Part shown: piece after piece, positions 8,165 to 17,309 of the stretch
Layout: each line of letters opens with the position of its first letter
Numbering within the stretch: the stretch's first letter is position 1
Assembly: GCA_002699445.1 (NCBI GenBank)
Contig: PAAU01000077.1
Span: 11,349-58,418 of the forward strand
Length of the DNA: 47,070 bases
Source: Micrococcales bacterium
Lineage (GTDB): Bacteria > Actinomycetota > Actinomycetes > S36-B12 > GCA-2699445
Direction of reading: 5' to 3'
Translations under genes and position numbers: made by a program
The notes under the pieces: generated by a model
What the model saw: the letters and a program-made list of their open reading frames with translations, nothing else
Databases searched by the model: none
What the model was told of the DNA's origin: nothing

Positions 8165-8806
8165 ATGGAAATCGATTCCGTATCTTCGACGCTGTACCAA
8201 GGCGGCGACTTAATTGGCGTCTTCGTATTTGCCATTTCGGGTGGTCTCGCTGGGCGCCGAGCAGGACTGGATTTTTTTGGCGTCGTCACAGTGGGAGCAC
8301 TGACGGGCCTCGGTGGCGGAATTATGCGCGATATTTTGATCGGCGATATCCCGCCGGCATCTTTGTCGGATTGGCGCTACATCGTGATCGCTACCCTCGG
8401 TGCGATGCTGCCCATGCTGGTGAAACCGACCTCCAAGCGTGCCTTACGTAGCCTGTTGGTTTTGGACGCCGGCGGTTTGGCTTTGTTCGCAGTTGCCAGC
8501 ACCACCAAGGCATACCAGTTTGGAGTTATCCCTCTGGCTGCTCCGCTTATCGGGGTATTAGCGGCAACGGGTGGAGGTGCGCTTCGCGACGTGCTAACTA
8601 ACGAAATTCCTAACATTCTTCGCCGGGAAATCTACGCCCTCGCAGCCCTCGCGGGAGCGGCGATCGTGGCTCTCGGCCTGTGGTTGCAGTGGCCGATCGT
8701 TCCCGTTGCCATAGTGGGACTGGTTGTCGTTGCCGGGTTGCGAATTCTTTCCTTGCGCTATCGCTGGCGTTCCCCAATGCAGCAAGAAGACCCGGGACTG
8801 GCGTAG
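8165..8806 (+). CDS. Trimeric intracellular cation (TRIC)-type channel family protein (UPF0126)
   Basis: The 213-residue protein has seven hydrophobic segments arranged as two related halves. Each half carries the family motif GGGxxRD (GGGIMRDILIGDIPP near residues 56-70 and GGGALRDVLTNEIPN near 138-152), the hallmark of the UPF0126/YadS-YicG family. Prokaryotic TRIC proteins form homotrimeric membrane pores for monovalent cations; the substrate here is not known. It follows cydB by 38 nt and may be co-transcribed. A weak purine-rich sequence (GAAAG) about 10 nt upstream is the only ribosome-binding candidate. Confidence 0.85.
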   Translation: MEIDSVSSTLYQGGDLIGVFVFAISGGLAGRRAGLDFFGVVTVGALTGLGGGIMRDILIGDIPPASLSDWRYIVIATLGAMLPMLVKPTSKRALRSLLVLDAGGLALFAVASTTKAYQFGVIPLAAPLIGVLAATGGGALRDVLTNEIPNILRREIYALAALAGAAIVALGLWLQWPIVPVAIVGLVVVAGLRILSLRYRWRSPMQQEDPGLA

Positions 8807-8809
8807 TTG

Positions 8810-9097
8810 CTACAGATCACCCAGTACGCCATCGATGCGACGAGCCAATTCAAGATCTAGCTCTGTGACACCGCCAGCCGAGTGGGTGCTGACCGTGAAT
8901 GAGAGAGTCCGCCATCGAATATCGATGTCGGGATGGTGATCTATCTCTTCGGCGATCACGGCGATCCGGTCAACCCCAGTAATTGCGCTGGGAAAGCTCG
9001 GACATTCAAAAGACCGGCGCAGGGCGAGTGAATCACCACCCCAGTCCTGAAGCTCGAACAGAGCCGCGGCAAGCTGATCCTCGGTGAGCAGAGCCAT
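8810..9097 (-). CDS. phhB: 4a-hydroxytetrahydrobiopterin (pterin-4a-carbinolamine) dehydratase
   Basis: The 95-residue product matches the whole PCD/DCoH fold. It has the active-site motif EEIDHHPDIDIRW, with His54-His55-Pro56, and the later THSAGG motif with His72. The enzyme dehydrates 4a-carbinolamine tetrahydropterins. No aromatic amino-acid hydroxylase is visible in the window, so the physiological pterin is uncertain. The ATG overlaps the stop of the upstream reductase gene by one base (TAATG), suggesting coupled translation. It converges with the TRIC gene, with 3 nt between the stop codons. Confidence 0.9.
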   Translation of the reverse strand: MALLTEDQLAAALFELQDWGGDSLALRRSFECPSFPSAITGVDRIAVIAEEIDHHPDIDIRWRTLSFTVSTHSAGGVTELDLELARRIDGVLGDL

Positions 9098-10416
9098 TAT
9101 GTGTCCTTTCTTGCATCTATCGACATTCCGGCGGCTTTAAGATTTTCGATCAGTCGTAATCCCATACCAGTCGCTGGCGTAAGCACACCAGCGGCTCGCG
9201 GCAGTCGTCGTTGGTCGCCAGCGAGAGTGAGACCTGCCTGACCCAACATCACACTCGTCGCTGCGTAGCCGGGATCTCCGTCCGCCGCCACTGTCGCGCG
9301 ATAGCGTTCCCCCTCGGGTGTACGGGTATGCAGGGTTATGAGAAACATGCCATTTTGACGAGTCCGCTCGCTCGGTCCCGCACCTGGGCTGGGTAGAAAA
9401 CGTGAAACGAATCGACGGCCTGACGCGTTCTGCATGACTCCGCCCATCACGGCAAAACCGCCAAGCATGCCGGTGGCCCGAGCTCGACCGGCGAGACCGG
9501 AGCCAAATGCAGTGCCCTCGTCGTAGCGAAAACCGTGGCCATACGAGTACCCAGATATGGCATTACTCCTGCGAACAACTCGAGTATTGATCGGAGCCAT
9601 GAAGAAGGGCCCGACCCAGGTATCTAGCTCTTCGTCGTAGTAGGCCCTGGGCTTATCCCGAGGGTCTCCCGGTGATGGTTCCGCGGAGCGGTCAGGGCTT
9701 AGGGAATATGGATCAGCCAAGACCTTGCTGAGTGCCTTATCTTGACTGGCTATGTCCAACTCATTGAGTCCGGAAGCAATGGTTCCTCCGCTAATTCCGC
9801 CTCTGATCTTGCGTACGAGAAAATGAGTCTCTGCCAAATGACCGTGCCCATCTTGTGCTTTCGCCTGCAAATGTAAAGCCAGGACCCCCAAGTCACTCGG
9901 AATACTGTCGAAACCACAGGAATGCACGATTCGAGCGCCACTGCGTTTAGCCAAGTCGTCATATTGATCGATGGAACGGCGCATGAAGACCACTTCACCG
10001 GTTAGGTCGCCATAGTTTGTGCCTGCAGCTGCGCAGGCTGCTACGACCGGCAGACCGTACTTTGTGTAGGGACCCACCGTGGAAATCAGGGCCTTGGTAT
10101 TAACGGCCATCTGCTGGAGCGCTTCAGGATCATCGGAATCAGCGGTGATCAAGGTCCAATCGTTAGCCGCTCCGGACAATCTGTCGCGGACGTTGGCCAA
10201 CTTCTCAGCATTTCGGCCCGCGATACCGATTCTGGTGCGAGGTGGCGCTTGACGAGATAGATAGTCGGCGACGAGACCACCGGTAAAGCCGGTGGCACCG
10301 AACAGCACTAAATCGAGGTTGGGCCGGGCCTTAGTCTTAGTACCGGATCGTTTGCGTTGCCGCTGAGTCTGGGATCCTTGAGACGGCCGTTTGTTGCTGC
10401 TTCCACCTTCAGTCAC
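9097..10416 (-). CDS. Saccharopine dehydrogenase-like NAD(P)-binding reductase (trans-acting enoyl reductase family)
   Basis: The 439-residue product has an N-terminal Rossmann domain (LVLFGATGFTGGLVADYL near residues 36-53), the segment STVGPYTKYGLPVVAACA, and GTNYGDLTGE. Together these mark the family containing mycobacterial Rv2449c/Rv2953-like trans-acting enoyl reductases. The first 30 residues are a basic Ser/Gln/Lys-rich tail. In mycobacteria one member reduces a lipid intermediate; the substrate here is unknown. I place the start at GTG 10416 because TACGGT lies exactly 6 nt upstream (leaderless pattern). An in-frame ATG at 10563 would add 49 unrelated residues and run into the divergent typA promoter. 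Confidence 0.8.
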   Translation of the reverse strand: MTEGGSSNKRPSQGSQTQRQRKRSGTKTKARPNLDLVLFGATGFTGGLVADYLSRQAPPRTRIGIAGRNAEKLANVRDRLSGAANDWTLITADSDDPEALQQMAVNTKALISTVGPYTKYGLPVVAACAAAGTNYGDLTGEVVFMRRSIDQYDDLAKRSGARIVHSCGFDSIPSDLGVLALHLQAKAQDGHGHLAETHFLVRKIRGGISGGTIASGLNELDIASQDKALSKVLADPYSLSPDRSAEPSPGDPRDKPRAYYDEELDTWVGPFFMAPINTRVVRRSNAISGYSYGHGFRYDEGTAFGSGLAGRARATGMLGGFAVMGGVMQNASGRRFVSRFLPSPGAGPSERTRQNGMFLITLHTRTPEGERYRATVAADGDPGYAATSVMLGQAGLTLAGDQRRLPRAAGVLTPATGMGLRLIENLKAAGMSIDARKDT

Positions 10417-10422
10417 TCGCCT

Positions 10423-10428
10423 ACCGTA
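10423..10428 (-). promoter_or_regulatory. Predicted leaderless -10 element (TACGGT) for the reductase gene
   Basis: Read on the minus strand, TACGGT is followed by six bases (AGGCGA) and then GTG at 10416. No ribosome-binding site is needed or seen. Confidence 0.5.
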
Positions 10429-10554
10429 TCCCGCAGAGCCTCTGATGCATACCGATGCGCAGTTCCATTTCTCCTGGTGGATGTGCTCCAACGACTTTGA
10501 GGGTTGTGATTTGTTGGCATTCTTGACGATTCTAGATATTCGGCTGACGGCCCC

Positions 10555-10560
10555 TACACT
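10555..10560 (+). promoter_or_regulatory. Predicted leaderless -10 element (TACACT) for typA
   Basis: TACACT is followed by six bases (CATCCA) and the GTG start of typA at 10567. TTGACG at 10523-10528 is a good -35 sequence, but its 26-nt spacing is too long for an ordinary sigma-70 promoter. Confidence 0.55.
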
Positions 10561-10566
10561 CATCCA

Positions 10567-12435
10567 GTGACCATCCGGCAGCGCTCAGACTTGCGCAACA
10601 TCGCAATTATCGCCCACGTTGACCATGGCAAGACCACCTTGGTGGACGCCATGCTTTGGCAGTCGGGCGCCTTCCGAGCCAATGCAGATATCGCTGAGCG
10701 CGTTATGGATTCGATGGATCTAGAGCGCGAAAAAGGAATTACGATCCTGGCGAAGCAGACAGCGGTTCGCTATGAAGGGCCGGCTGCTGAATCGCCGGTG
10801 ACGATCAACATCATTGATACTCCAGGGCACGCCGACTTTGGTGGTGAGGTTGAGCGGGGGCTCGAGATGGTGGATGGGGTGTTGCTGCTGGTAGATGCCG
10901 CCGAGGGTCCGCTTCCGCAAACCAGGTTTGTGCTGGGTAAGGCGCTAGCCAAGCGACTGCCGGTGGTACTCGTCATTAATAAGGTTGATCGATCGGATTC
11001 GCGCATCGCTGAAGTGCTCGATGAAGTGTATGAACTCTTTTTTGACCTTGAGGCGCAGGACGATCAGATTGACTTCCCCATTGTCTACGCGAGCGCAAAG
11101 GCTGGTCGCGCATCCCTGACCAGGCCAGCGGACGGCGAGATGCCCGAAGCACCAGATCTCGGGGCACTATTTGGTGCGATTCTGCAGACTGTTCCAGCTC
11201 CTGAATACGACGATTCAGACCCGCTGCAGGCTCAGGTCACCAACTTAGACGCTTCCCCCTACCTGGGTCGGCTCGCGGTGTGTCGGGTTCGCTCTGGAAC
11301 CATTCGGAAGGGAGCGCCCGTGATGTGGTGTCGTGCGGATGGCGGGCAGGAGACTGCGCGCATCGGCGAGCTACTGATCACGGAGGCGCTAGAGCGGACG
11401 CCGGTAGAGGAGGCAGCTGCCGGCGACATCGTGGCCGTCGCTGGTCTTCCCGACATCACAATTGGAGAGACCCTCACCGACCCCAATGATCCGCGACCCA
11501 TGCCGGTCATCACTGTCGATGAACCCAGTATTTCCGTAACGATCGGAATTAATGACGCTCCGCTCGCGGGTAAGAGCGGGAAAAAGATGACCGCGCGACT
11601 AGTTAAGAATCGTCTAGATGCGGAGCTCATCGGCAATGTCTCTCTGCGCGTAGAAGACACGGGTCGTCCCGACTGCTGGGAAGTCCAAGGTCGGGGTGAA
11701 CTGCAGCTCGCGGTTCTGGTGGAGATGATGCGGAGAGAAGGCTTCGAACTAACCGTAGGTAAGCCCCAAGTCGTCACTCTCGATATCGACGGGACCCTGC
11801 AGGAACCGATGGAAGAACTGACGATTGACGTGCCCGAAGACTTTGTTGGAGTAGTAACTCAACTACTTGGCTTGCGGCGAGGCAGGGTCAGCCTGATGCG
11901 AAACCACGGGACCGGCTGGGTTCGGATGAACTATCGAGTGCCGGCGCGTGGGCTCATCGGTTTTCGAACGGAGTTCCTAACAGAAACCCGAGGTACTGGG
12001 TTAATGCATCACGTCTTTGGTGGCTACGAACCTTGGCATGGAGAACTACGTACTCGTGCGAGCGGATCGTTGGTCGCGGATCGAGTTGGTGCTGTGACCG
12101 CTTACGCGTGCTTCGGATTACAAGAGCGTGGCACTCTCTTCGTGTCCCCCGGAACTGAGGTTTATGGGGGAATGATCGTGGGAGAAAACGCTCGGGCCGA
12201 TGACATGGACGTCAATCCAACAAAAGAGAAGAAGTTGACCAATATTCGATCAGCTACGGCTCAAGAGTTGGAGCGCTTGGTTCCACCGAGGTTGATGTCG
12301 TTAGAACAAGCCATGGAGTTTTGTCGGGAAGACGAGTGCGTTGAAGTGACACCAGATGCTGTGCGTATCCGCAAGGTCGAACTCGACCAGGTCACCCGCG
12401 CTCGAAGCAGATCGCGACAACGGGCCAGTGACTAA
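10567..12435 (+). CDS. typA: Ribosome-associated translational GTPase BipA/TypA
   Basis: The 622-residue protein has the G motifs [15 protein letters not shown] (G1), REKGITI (G2 region), [14 protein letters not shown] (G3) and NKVD (G4). EF-G-like domains II, III and V follow, and then the BipA-specific C-terminal domain ([15 protein letters not shown]). BipA/TypA is a GTPase of the EF-G/LepA class that binds the 70S ribosome and supports assembly and stress adaptation. The length is normal for the family, with a short basic tail. The start is GTG 10567 in a leaderless context. It is divergent from the reductase gene. Confidence 0.96.
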   Translation: MTIRQRSDLRNIAIIAHVDHGKTTLVDAMLWQSGAFRANADIAERVMDSMDLEREKGITILAKQTAVRYEGPAAESPVTINIIDTPGHADFGGEVERGLEMVDGVLLLVDAAEGPLPQTRFVLGKALAKRLPVVLVINKVDRSDSRIAEVLDEVYELFFDLEAQDDQIDFPIVYASAKAGRASLTRPADGEMPEAPDLGALFGAILQTVPAPEYDDSDPLQAQVTNLDASPYLGRLAVCRVRSGTIRKGAPVMWCRADGGQETARIGELLITEALERTPVEEAAAGDIVAVAGLPDITIGETLTDPNDPRPMPVITVDEPSISVTIGINDAPLAGKSGKKMTARLVKNRLDAELIGNVSLRVEDTGRPDCWEVQGRGELQLAVLVEMMRREGFELTVGKPQVVTLDIDGTLQEPMEELTIDVPEDFVGVVTQLLGLRRGRVSLMRNHGTGWVRMNYRVPARGLIGFRTEFLTETRGTGLMHHVFGGYEPWHGELRTRASGSLVADRVGAVTAYACFGLQERGTLFVSPGTEVYGGMIVGENARADDMDVNPTKEKKLTNIRSATAQELERLVPPRLMSLEQAMEFCREDECVEVTPDAVRIRKVELDQVTRARSRSRQRASD

Positions 12436-12492
12436 CCCGGGACAGGCGCTACACCCCCAGAACTTTCCGAATGACCAGATCAACCGGCGGTA

Positions 12493-13785
12493 TTAGGTAC
12501 TGTTGCCGCTGGAGTTCGGCCCGGTGCTGTCCGATCCTGCTGCTCTTACAGGTCGACCATCCTGGATCGAATGAAACTCCGCATTGTCGGTGAGGTCTCG
12601 CCAAATTGGCACTACCCCAATCACTGCTACCGAGTTCAACACCAGTGATAGCGGGATGCTTATTACTAGAGTGATCAGCAGTACGACGCCCAAGGTCTCT
12701 ACATCGGACTGATCGGTGACAGTTGATCCGATGGCCGTTACGGGCAAGGTCGCAATCGAAAGAATCACCTGGATGATCAGATACGTGGCCGCGCTCCACA
12801 ACAGCCAACGACCAAGAATCGCCCAAAACTTTCCGTGTGTGGCTCGCCAGGACCAACGCAATGCGCCTGGAGCCACGATGGTCTGGGCAGATATCGGCAA
12901 GATACGGACGAAAATGATCAGAAATACGAGGGCAAGTCCGATTGAGGCGATGAGACCGAGACCAACGGCTAGCCAAATCGACACAGCTGCTGATAGCGCG
13001 ACGATGAGCACTACCGCAGAGATGGGAATCGCAGCCGCTAATGCGATCAGCCACCCGTAGCCCCAGAGTCGGACACCGCCGCGGATTCCAGCGCGGAAGC
13101 CGTCGCCGACGGTCGTCGGTTGTTCCGACGCAGACCGCGCCGCGGTTCGATTGATCGCGCAGACTTGCCAAGACGAGAGAAAAGTTGCCAGTACGATACC
13201 CAGCCCCGCGATCACCACCCACGCAATTATCGACTGCGTTCTTGGTACGGCGGCGAACGCTCTTTCTAGTTCAGCACTCGTCGTCGCAGCTGGATCCCCC
13301 CCGAGTTCGGAAGCAAGTCTGATGGCTTCCACCAGTGCAATCGGGTCGATAAGGATGAGGCCACCAGATAACAACACCGCGCCCGAGAGCAGACCGAGTA
13401 CCAGGCTGATGGCCGTCAACGGCCACCAAGCGTGCCTGATGGTTCGACCGGCATCGGTAAACATGAAACTCACTGGACGCATGCCGCTGCCAGTCAAAGG
13501 GGAGTCAGGCGCGGCATAGGTGCCGTAGTCGACCTCGGTCGTTCCCCAGCCTGCAGCCGACTCACCGGCAGTCGTTGATTGATCCGGTTGGGGTGTCGAC
13601 CAGCCGGTAGCGGTTTCTTCCGCTGGTTTGGACTCGTTGCTCCCCGATGGGCGTTGGATGGCGTGGACGTGTGAAGTCCAGCTCTCACCGTCCCAGTAAC
13701 GCAGGCGTTCATCGGCCTCGGGATCCGGGTACCAGCCTGAAGCGGGAGGTACCGGCTGGTCCTGCTCATCAGGAGGTGGTTGCAT
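12493..13785 (-). CDS. DUF2510 domain membrane protein
   Basis: The 430-residue protein starts with a DUF2510 module (SGWYPDPEADERLRYWDGES, about residues 16-35), a short Trp/Pro-containing domain common at the N-termini of actinobacterial membrane proteins. A disordered Ser/Thr/Gln-rich linker to about residue 100 follows, then six to seven membrane helices in a layout like the glycerophosphodiester phosphodiesterase membrane domain. No catalytic motif is seen, so the function is unknown. The start ATG 13785 is preceded at exactly 6 nt by TAGGCT. It converges on typA with 57 nt between stops and no clear terminator. Confidence 0.8.
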   Translation of the reverse strand: MQPPPDEQDQPVPPASGWYPDPEADERLRYWDGESWTSHVHAIQRPSGSNESKPAEETATGWSTPQPDQSTTAGESAAGWGTTEVDYGTYAAPDSPLTGSGMRPVSFMFTDAGRTIRHAWWPLTAISLVLGLLSGAVLLSGGLILIDPIALVEAIRLASELGGDPAATTSAELERAFAAVPRTQSIIAWVVIAGLGIVLATFLSSWQVCAINRTAARSASEQPTTVGDGFRAGIRGGVRLWGYGWLIALAAAIPISAVVLIVALSAAVSIWLAVGLGLIASIGLALVFLIIFVRILPISAQTIVAPGALRWSWRATHGKFWAILGRWLLWSAATYLIIQVILSIATLPVTAIGSTVTDQSDVETLGVVLLITLVISIPLSLVLNSVAVIGVVPIWRDLTDNAEFHSIQDGRPVRAAGSDSTGPNSSGNST

Positions 13786-13791
13786 ACGCTT

Positions 13792-13797
13792 AGCCTA
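13792..13797 (-). promoter_or_regulatory. Predicted leaderless -10 element (TAGGCT) for the DUF2510 gene
   Basis: On the minus strand TAGGCT is followed by AAGCGT and the ATG at 13785 (6-nt gap). The divergent MFS promoter lies about 75 bp away. Confidence 0.55.
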
Positions 13798-13870
13798 GGC
13801 TGCTGAATGCGTTCCGTGTCCAACAGGTCTGGTGACTGTTATTCAGCCTTCTTTGTCAGTATCGAGTGGC

Positions 13871-13876
13871 TAGGGT
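13871..13876 (+). promoter_or_regulatory. Predicted leaderless -10 element (TAGGGT) for the MFS gene
   Basis: TAGGGT is followed by TGTGGG and GTG at 13883 (6-nt gap). No Shine-Dalgarno sequence is present. Confidence 0.55.
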
Positions 13877-13882
13877 TGTGGG

Positions 13883-15490
13883 GTGTCCATGACGCAGGCC
13901 GACTCGAATCGGCTCAGTAGTTCAACGGTCCTAGCCATCGTTGCAATGTCGCTGTGCATCTTTGTCGTAGCCAATGATTTTGTCGCTATGAGCGTTGCGC
14001 TGCCGCGTATGGAAGCTGAACTCAATAGCGATGTTTCACTTCTACAGTGGGTAATTAATGCCTACGCGGTCGTAGTGGGAGTAATGATCGTCCCAGGTGG
14101 TCGGCTCGCTGATATGTACGGACGCTTGCGACTCCTATACATCGGGACCGGGATTTTTGCGCTGTTCTCGCTGGTAGGTGGTTTGGCGCCAGATGTCTAC
14201 AGCCTCATCGTTGCTCGCGGGTTGCAGGGCATTGGCGGGGCCTTGATGTGGCCCGCAATTCTGGGCTTGATTTATCAAATTTTGCCCGCCGCAAAAGCCG
14301 GGCTTGCCGGTGGTCTGGTTATCGGAGTTGCAGGAATCGGGAATGCCACTGGACCACTCATTGGTGGAGCGCTTACGGAACTGGCGAGTTGGCGATGGAT
14401 TCTCCTGATAAATGTCCCTATCGCCGCGATCGCGATGTTCGTTACCTGGCGTTGCGTCAAGGTGGAAGCCCCCAGTGATCGAGAAAAAATCGATTACTGG
14501 GGAACCCTATTACTTGCAGTGACTCTCTTCTCGCTCCTGATCGCGCTCACTGAGGCACCCGATCTTGGGTGGAGCGATCCGCGGGTGTGGGGGCTGTTAC
14601 TGGTATCTGGGGTAGCGATGGTTCTCTTTGTCATTAGAGAACGTCAGGCCGGGGACGCCGCCTTGATTCCGGGCTCTGTCATGGGACGGCGACCGTTCCT
14701 AGTCGCATGTCTTGCGGTTCTTGCCATGTCCACCACCTTTTTCGGTGCTTTGCTCTATTTGCCGCAGTACTTCGAAAAGATTTTTGATCTCAATCCTTTG
14801 GCAGCTGGGGCGGCGCTGTTGCCATTCATGGCGGTATTCGCGGTCGCCTCCTTTGCGCAGTCCTGGCTGATCGGACGGATCGGTATGAAGGCCGTCATCT
14901 CTTTTGGGGCAGTGTGCATGTTCCTGGGTCCGACCCTCCTAGCTCTGGTTATCCAACCTGAATCCAGTTACTTAGCCTTTCTCCCAGGAATGATCATTCT
15001 TGGTATCGGGGTGGGCTTGTTCTACTCCGCAGTCACCACAGCGGCTCTCACAGCGCTCGAGCCTTCGATGTCGAGCCTTGCCGGTGGACTCGTTTACCTT
15101 TTCCAAATAGCGGGGGGAGCCGTTGGTTTAGGTATCACCACCACGATCTTCTTAGCGGCGGCAAATGCTGGTATCGGCGATGGTGCTCAACAGATCGGTA
15201 TTTCACTGAGTGGAAACGAAATCGAAGCGATCCGCGGTGTGATTGTCGGAACCGATATTTCTACAGATGTTACCCAAAAATATTCCGGAACTACCGGGGA
15301 GCAACTAGTGGAAGTTGTTCGGGTCGCTTTTGCGGATGGGGTGAAGTTGGCTTTCGGATTTAACGCGATCATGGCATTCATCGGAATGCTGATCGCCCTG
15401 TTCGCGGTTGCCGGGCCCATCAATCGGATCGGCAGGGATATCGGTGAACTTGGGGAGGCGGACACTGACCAGTCCGAGCACTCTGCCTAG
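13883..15490 (+). CDS. MFS transporter, DHA2 (14-helix, EmrB/QacA) family
   Basis: The 535-residue protein has about 14 hydrophobic helices and the MFS motif A in loop 2-3 (GGRLADMYGRLRLL). Other DHA2 markers are LQWVINAYAVVVG in helix 2, ARGLQGIGGALMWP in helix 4 and the helix 5 segment around GNATGPLIGGAL. It also has the usual large extracytoplasmic loop before the last helix (about residues 430-490). The family exports drugs, dyes or metabolites by proton antiport; no specific substrate can be inferred. No linked TetR/MarR regulator is visible. Its stop overlaps that of the convergent unknown gene by 4 nt (CTAG). Confidence 0.92.
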   Translation: MSMTQADSNRLSSSTVLAIVAMSLCIFVVANDFVAMSVALPRMEAELNSDVSLLQWVINAYAVVVGVMIVPGGRLADMYGRLRLLYIGTGIFALFSLVGGLAPDVYSLIVARGLQGIGGALMWPAILGLIYQILPAAKAGLAGGLVIGVAGIGNATGPLIGGALTELASWRWILLINVPIAAIAMFVTWRCVKVEAPSDREKIDYWGTLLLAVTLFSLLIALTEAPDLGWSDPRVWGLLLVSGVAMVLFVIRERQAGDAALIPGSVMGRRPFLVACLAVLAMSTTFFGALLYLPQYFEKIFDLNPLAAGAALLPFMAVFAVASFAQSWLIGRIGMKAVISFGAVCMFLGPTLLALVIQPESSYLAFLPGMIILGIGVGLFYSAVTTAALTALEPSMSSLAGGLVYLFQIAGGAVGLGITTTIFLAAANAGIGDGAQQIGISLSGNEIEAIRGVIVGTDISTDVTQKYSGTTGEQLVEVVRVAFADGVKLAFGFNAIMAFIGMLIALFAVAGPINRIGRDIGELGEADTDQSEHSA

Positions 15491-15927
15491 CTCTGGTTCT
15501 CCGGACTGAGCTCTTGAGAGAGTGCCGACGTGAGTTGAGTTTCGAAAGCCTCCACCGAGCCCGACAAGGTATCCATCGCATCCGACATGATCAGGGGCAG
15601 TATTTTTCCGTTTTCATAGCGCGCCACAACAACCGGAGTGCCGTATTGATTGACTTGCTGAGCCAGTTCCGGCGATAGTTCGTTTCGGTGTAGCAGTGTG
15701 ACTGGCACTCCCAGACGCTGCACCATGCGGTCCCATTCGGGCTTCCGGCGAACTGGAGAATGGGTGATGTCACATAGGGAGCAGTGAGCTAGCCCAAGGA
15801 ACTTTCCGAAGAAGTATTTTCCCTCGCCCACAAGACCACCATCCGCGTGGTAGACCCCAATGATCTCGACTATGCCTTTGGGAGTGACGAATTGCCTCTC
15901 GCCGGTATACGTAGATTTATCCGTCAT
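15487..15927 (-). CDS. Conserved hypothetical protein with Cys-x-x-Cys-Asp motif
   Basis: The 146-residue soluble protein carries a conserved block, YHADGGLVGEGKYFFGKF, followed by LAHCSLCDITHSPVRRKPEW. The second half (MVQRLGVPVTLLHRNELSPE ... GTPVVVAR) alternates strands and helices like a thioredoxin-type fold, but that is my inference. I recall similar uncharacterised proteins with the AHCxLCDITH block in many bacteria, with no function assigned. The two Cys residues and nearby His could bind a metal or do thiol chemistry. GGGAAGG lies 4 nt before ATG 15927. The stop shares CTAG with the MFS stop. Confidence 0.75.
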   Translation of the reverse strand: MTDKSTYTGERQFVTPKGIVEIIGVYHADGGLVGEGKYFFGKFLGLAHCSLCDITHSPVRRKPEWDRMVQRLGVPVTLLHRNELSPELAQQVNQYGTPVVVARYENGKILPLIMSDAMDTLSGSVEAFETQLTSALSQELSPENQS

Positions 15928-16049
15928 GGTGCCTTCCCAGTGCGCAACGTTGATTCGATATCAATCCCGAAACCCTCACCTAAGTTCTATTGTGAACCGG
16001 CTCAGGTCGAGCGGCATCTTCTGCATGAACTCCGGACGGCGGAAGGCGA

Positions 16050-16997
16050 TCAAGCTGGAAAGGTAACGTTCGTAAGTTCTTCCGACAACTCCCACAGTGC
16101 CGCGGCGTTAGCCTCGTCCTGCGCGTCGGACGATCGGTCAACGATGACAGGCTTACCGCGCATCTCCATGAAACCATCCGGACCGTAGTACTCGCCGGAC
16201 TCCGCGGCTGGATCAGTTGCTGCACGAAGCTGGGGAAGCGCACCATCCTCAGCTGATTGCCCGATGATGGAGTTAGCGACCTTAGTGGTGTATTTGCCGA
16301 CGACGTTTTGGGCCAGCTGTGGTCCGGAAAACTGTAAGTTAGTGGCAGACCATCCGGGGTGCGCGGCGAGCGAGCGTAGTGACCAGCCGGCGACGGCTGC
16401 CTTGCGCTGCAACTCTAGGGTGAAAAGTAAGTTAGCCAGTTTGCTTTGTCCGTAGGCCTGCCAGGGGTTGTATTTTCGATCCGTATAGTTCAAATCCGCC
16501 ACGTTGACCTTGCCCATACGGTGAGCGCCACTCGAAACATTCACTACTCGGTTGTCCGTTGCGAGATCATCGAGTGGCATCGCCTCTAGCAATAATCCAG
16601 TCAACGCGAAGTGACCAAGATGATTCGTGCCGATCTGCAACTCAAAGCCGTCCACCGTAACGTTTTGTGGCGTCGCCATGACGCCCGCGTTATTTATCAA
16701 AACGTTGACTTGATCGGTTGCTGCAATGATCTCGCCAGCAGCCTCTCGCACTGATGCCAGACTGGCCAGATCCATGATCACCTGTTGTGGGGCGGCACCA
16801 GTTGCCTCGGCCGAAACTGCCTCCAACGCCTGTTGGAGACGCTCTGGGTTGCGGCCAGTGACTATAACTTCAGCCCGATGGCGGGCCAGTTCCACCGCCG
16901 TGGCCAGGCCGAGTCCGCTCGTCGCGCCGGTGACCACATACGTTCTGCCGTCCAAATCGGGTACATCAGTTGCATTCCATTTAATCCCACGTGCCAT
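16050..16997 (-). CDS. Short-chain dehydrogenase/reductase (retinol dehydrogenase-like)
   Basis: The 315-residue SDR has the cofactor motif TGATSGLGLATAVELA (about residues 20-35), an Arg after the second strand (VTGRN) that suggests NADP(H), the NNAGVM structural motif, and the catalytic YxxxK (YGQSKLAN). Length and sequence resemble the large actinobacterial family of light-dependent-protochlorophyllide/retinol-dehydrogenase-like oxidoreductases. The substrate is unknown. The start ATG 16997 lacks a clear ribosome-binding site; GATCCT lies 6 nt upstream and could be a weak leaderless -10. It stands 122 nt upstream of the Cys-motif gene. Confidence 0.88.
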   Translation of the reverse strand: MARGIKWNATDVPDLDGRTYVVTGATSGLGLATAVELARHRAEVIVTGRNPERLQQALEAVSAEATGAAPQQVIMDLASLASVREAAGEIIAATDQVNVLINNAGVMATPQNVTVDGFELQIGTNHLGHFALTGLLLEAMPLDDLATDNRVVNVSSGAHRMGKVNVADLNYTDRKYNPWQAYGQSKLANLLFTLELQRKAAVAGWSLRSLAAHPGWSATNLQFSGPQLAQNVVGKYTTKVANSIIGQSAEDGALPQLRAATDPAAESGEYYGPDGFMEMRGKPVIVDRSSDAQDEANAAALWELSEELTNVTFPA

Positions 16998-17045
16998 GGC
17001 AAAAGGATCGCACGGTTGATGACATTCGGCTCGTCTAGCCTGGCT

Positions 17046-17309
17046 CTATAGATAGGGGCAATGACGGCAACCGTTGCCACAACAATGCCCCCGAGTGGCA
17101 TGACTTTTTGCGGTTAGTACAAAGAGGCCAGTCCCGGGATCGATGTAACCGGGGCTCCCGTCGGACATCGCCTGTCTATGACGTTTCAGGGCTTCTTTTC
17201 GATGAGGATGATCGAGGGGCAACCGGTCGGGATGAGGATCCTCAAGGCTTCGGTCCGAGAGAGGCTCACGCCGGGAAGCCGAGTTTCGTGCCATGCGGAC
17301 ATTGTGCAT
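17046..17309 (-). CDS. DUF5522 small Cys-rich protein
   Basis: The product is 87 residues from ATG 17309, or 82 from the in-frame ATG at 17294. It ends with the signature CCGNGCRHCPYL, preceded by GYIDPGTGLFVLTAKSHATRG. This Cys-dense ending is the hallmark of DUF5522 and looks suited to binding zinc or an iron-sulfur centre. No function is known to me. The N-terminal half is basic and His/Arg-rich. It lies 48 nt upstream of the SDR gene and may be co-transcribed. The start choice is uncertain because neither ATG has a good ribosome-binding site. Confidence 0.75.
   Translation of the reverse strand: MHNVRMARNSASRREPLSDRSLEDPHPDRLPLDHPHRKEALKRHRQAMSDGSPGYIDPGTGLFVLTAKSHATRGHCCGNGCRHCPYL

Noticed and set aside
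10417-10563. N-terminal extension of the reductase gene to ATG 10563
   Set aside because: The added 49 residues resemble no family sequence and would overlap the typA promoter; GTG 10416 has TACGGT exactly 6 nt upstream.
12449-13222. Long open frame on the minus strand overlapping the DUF2510 gene
   Set aside because: It is an out-of-frame shadow rich in Arg, Ser and Cys; the DUF2510 frame has clear domains, membrane helices and a promoter.
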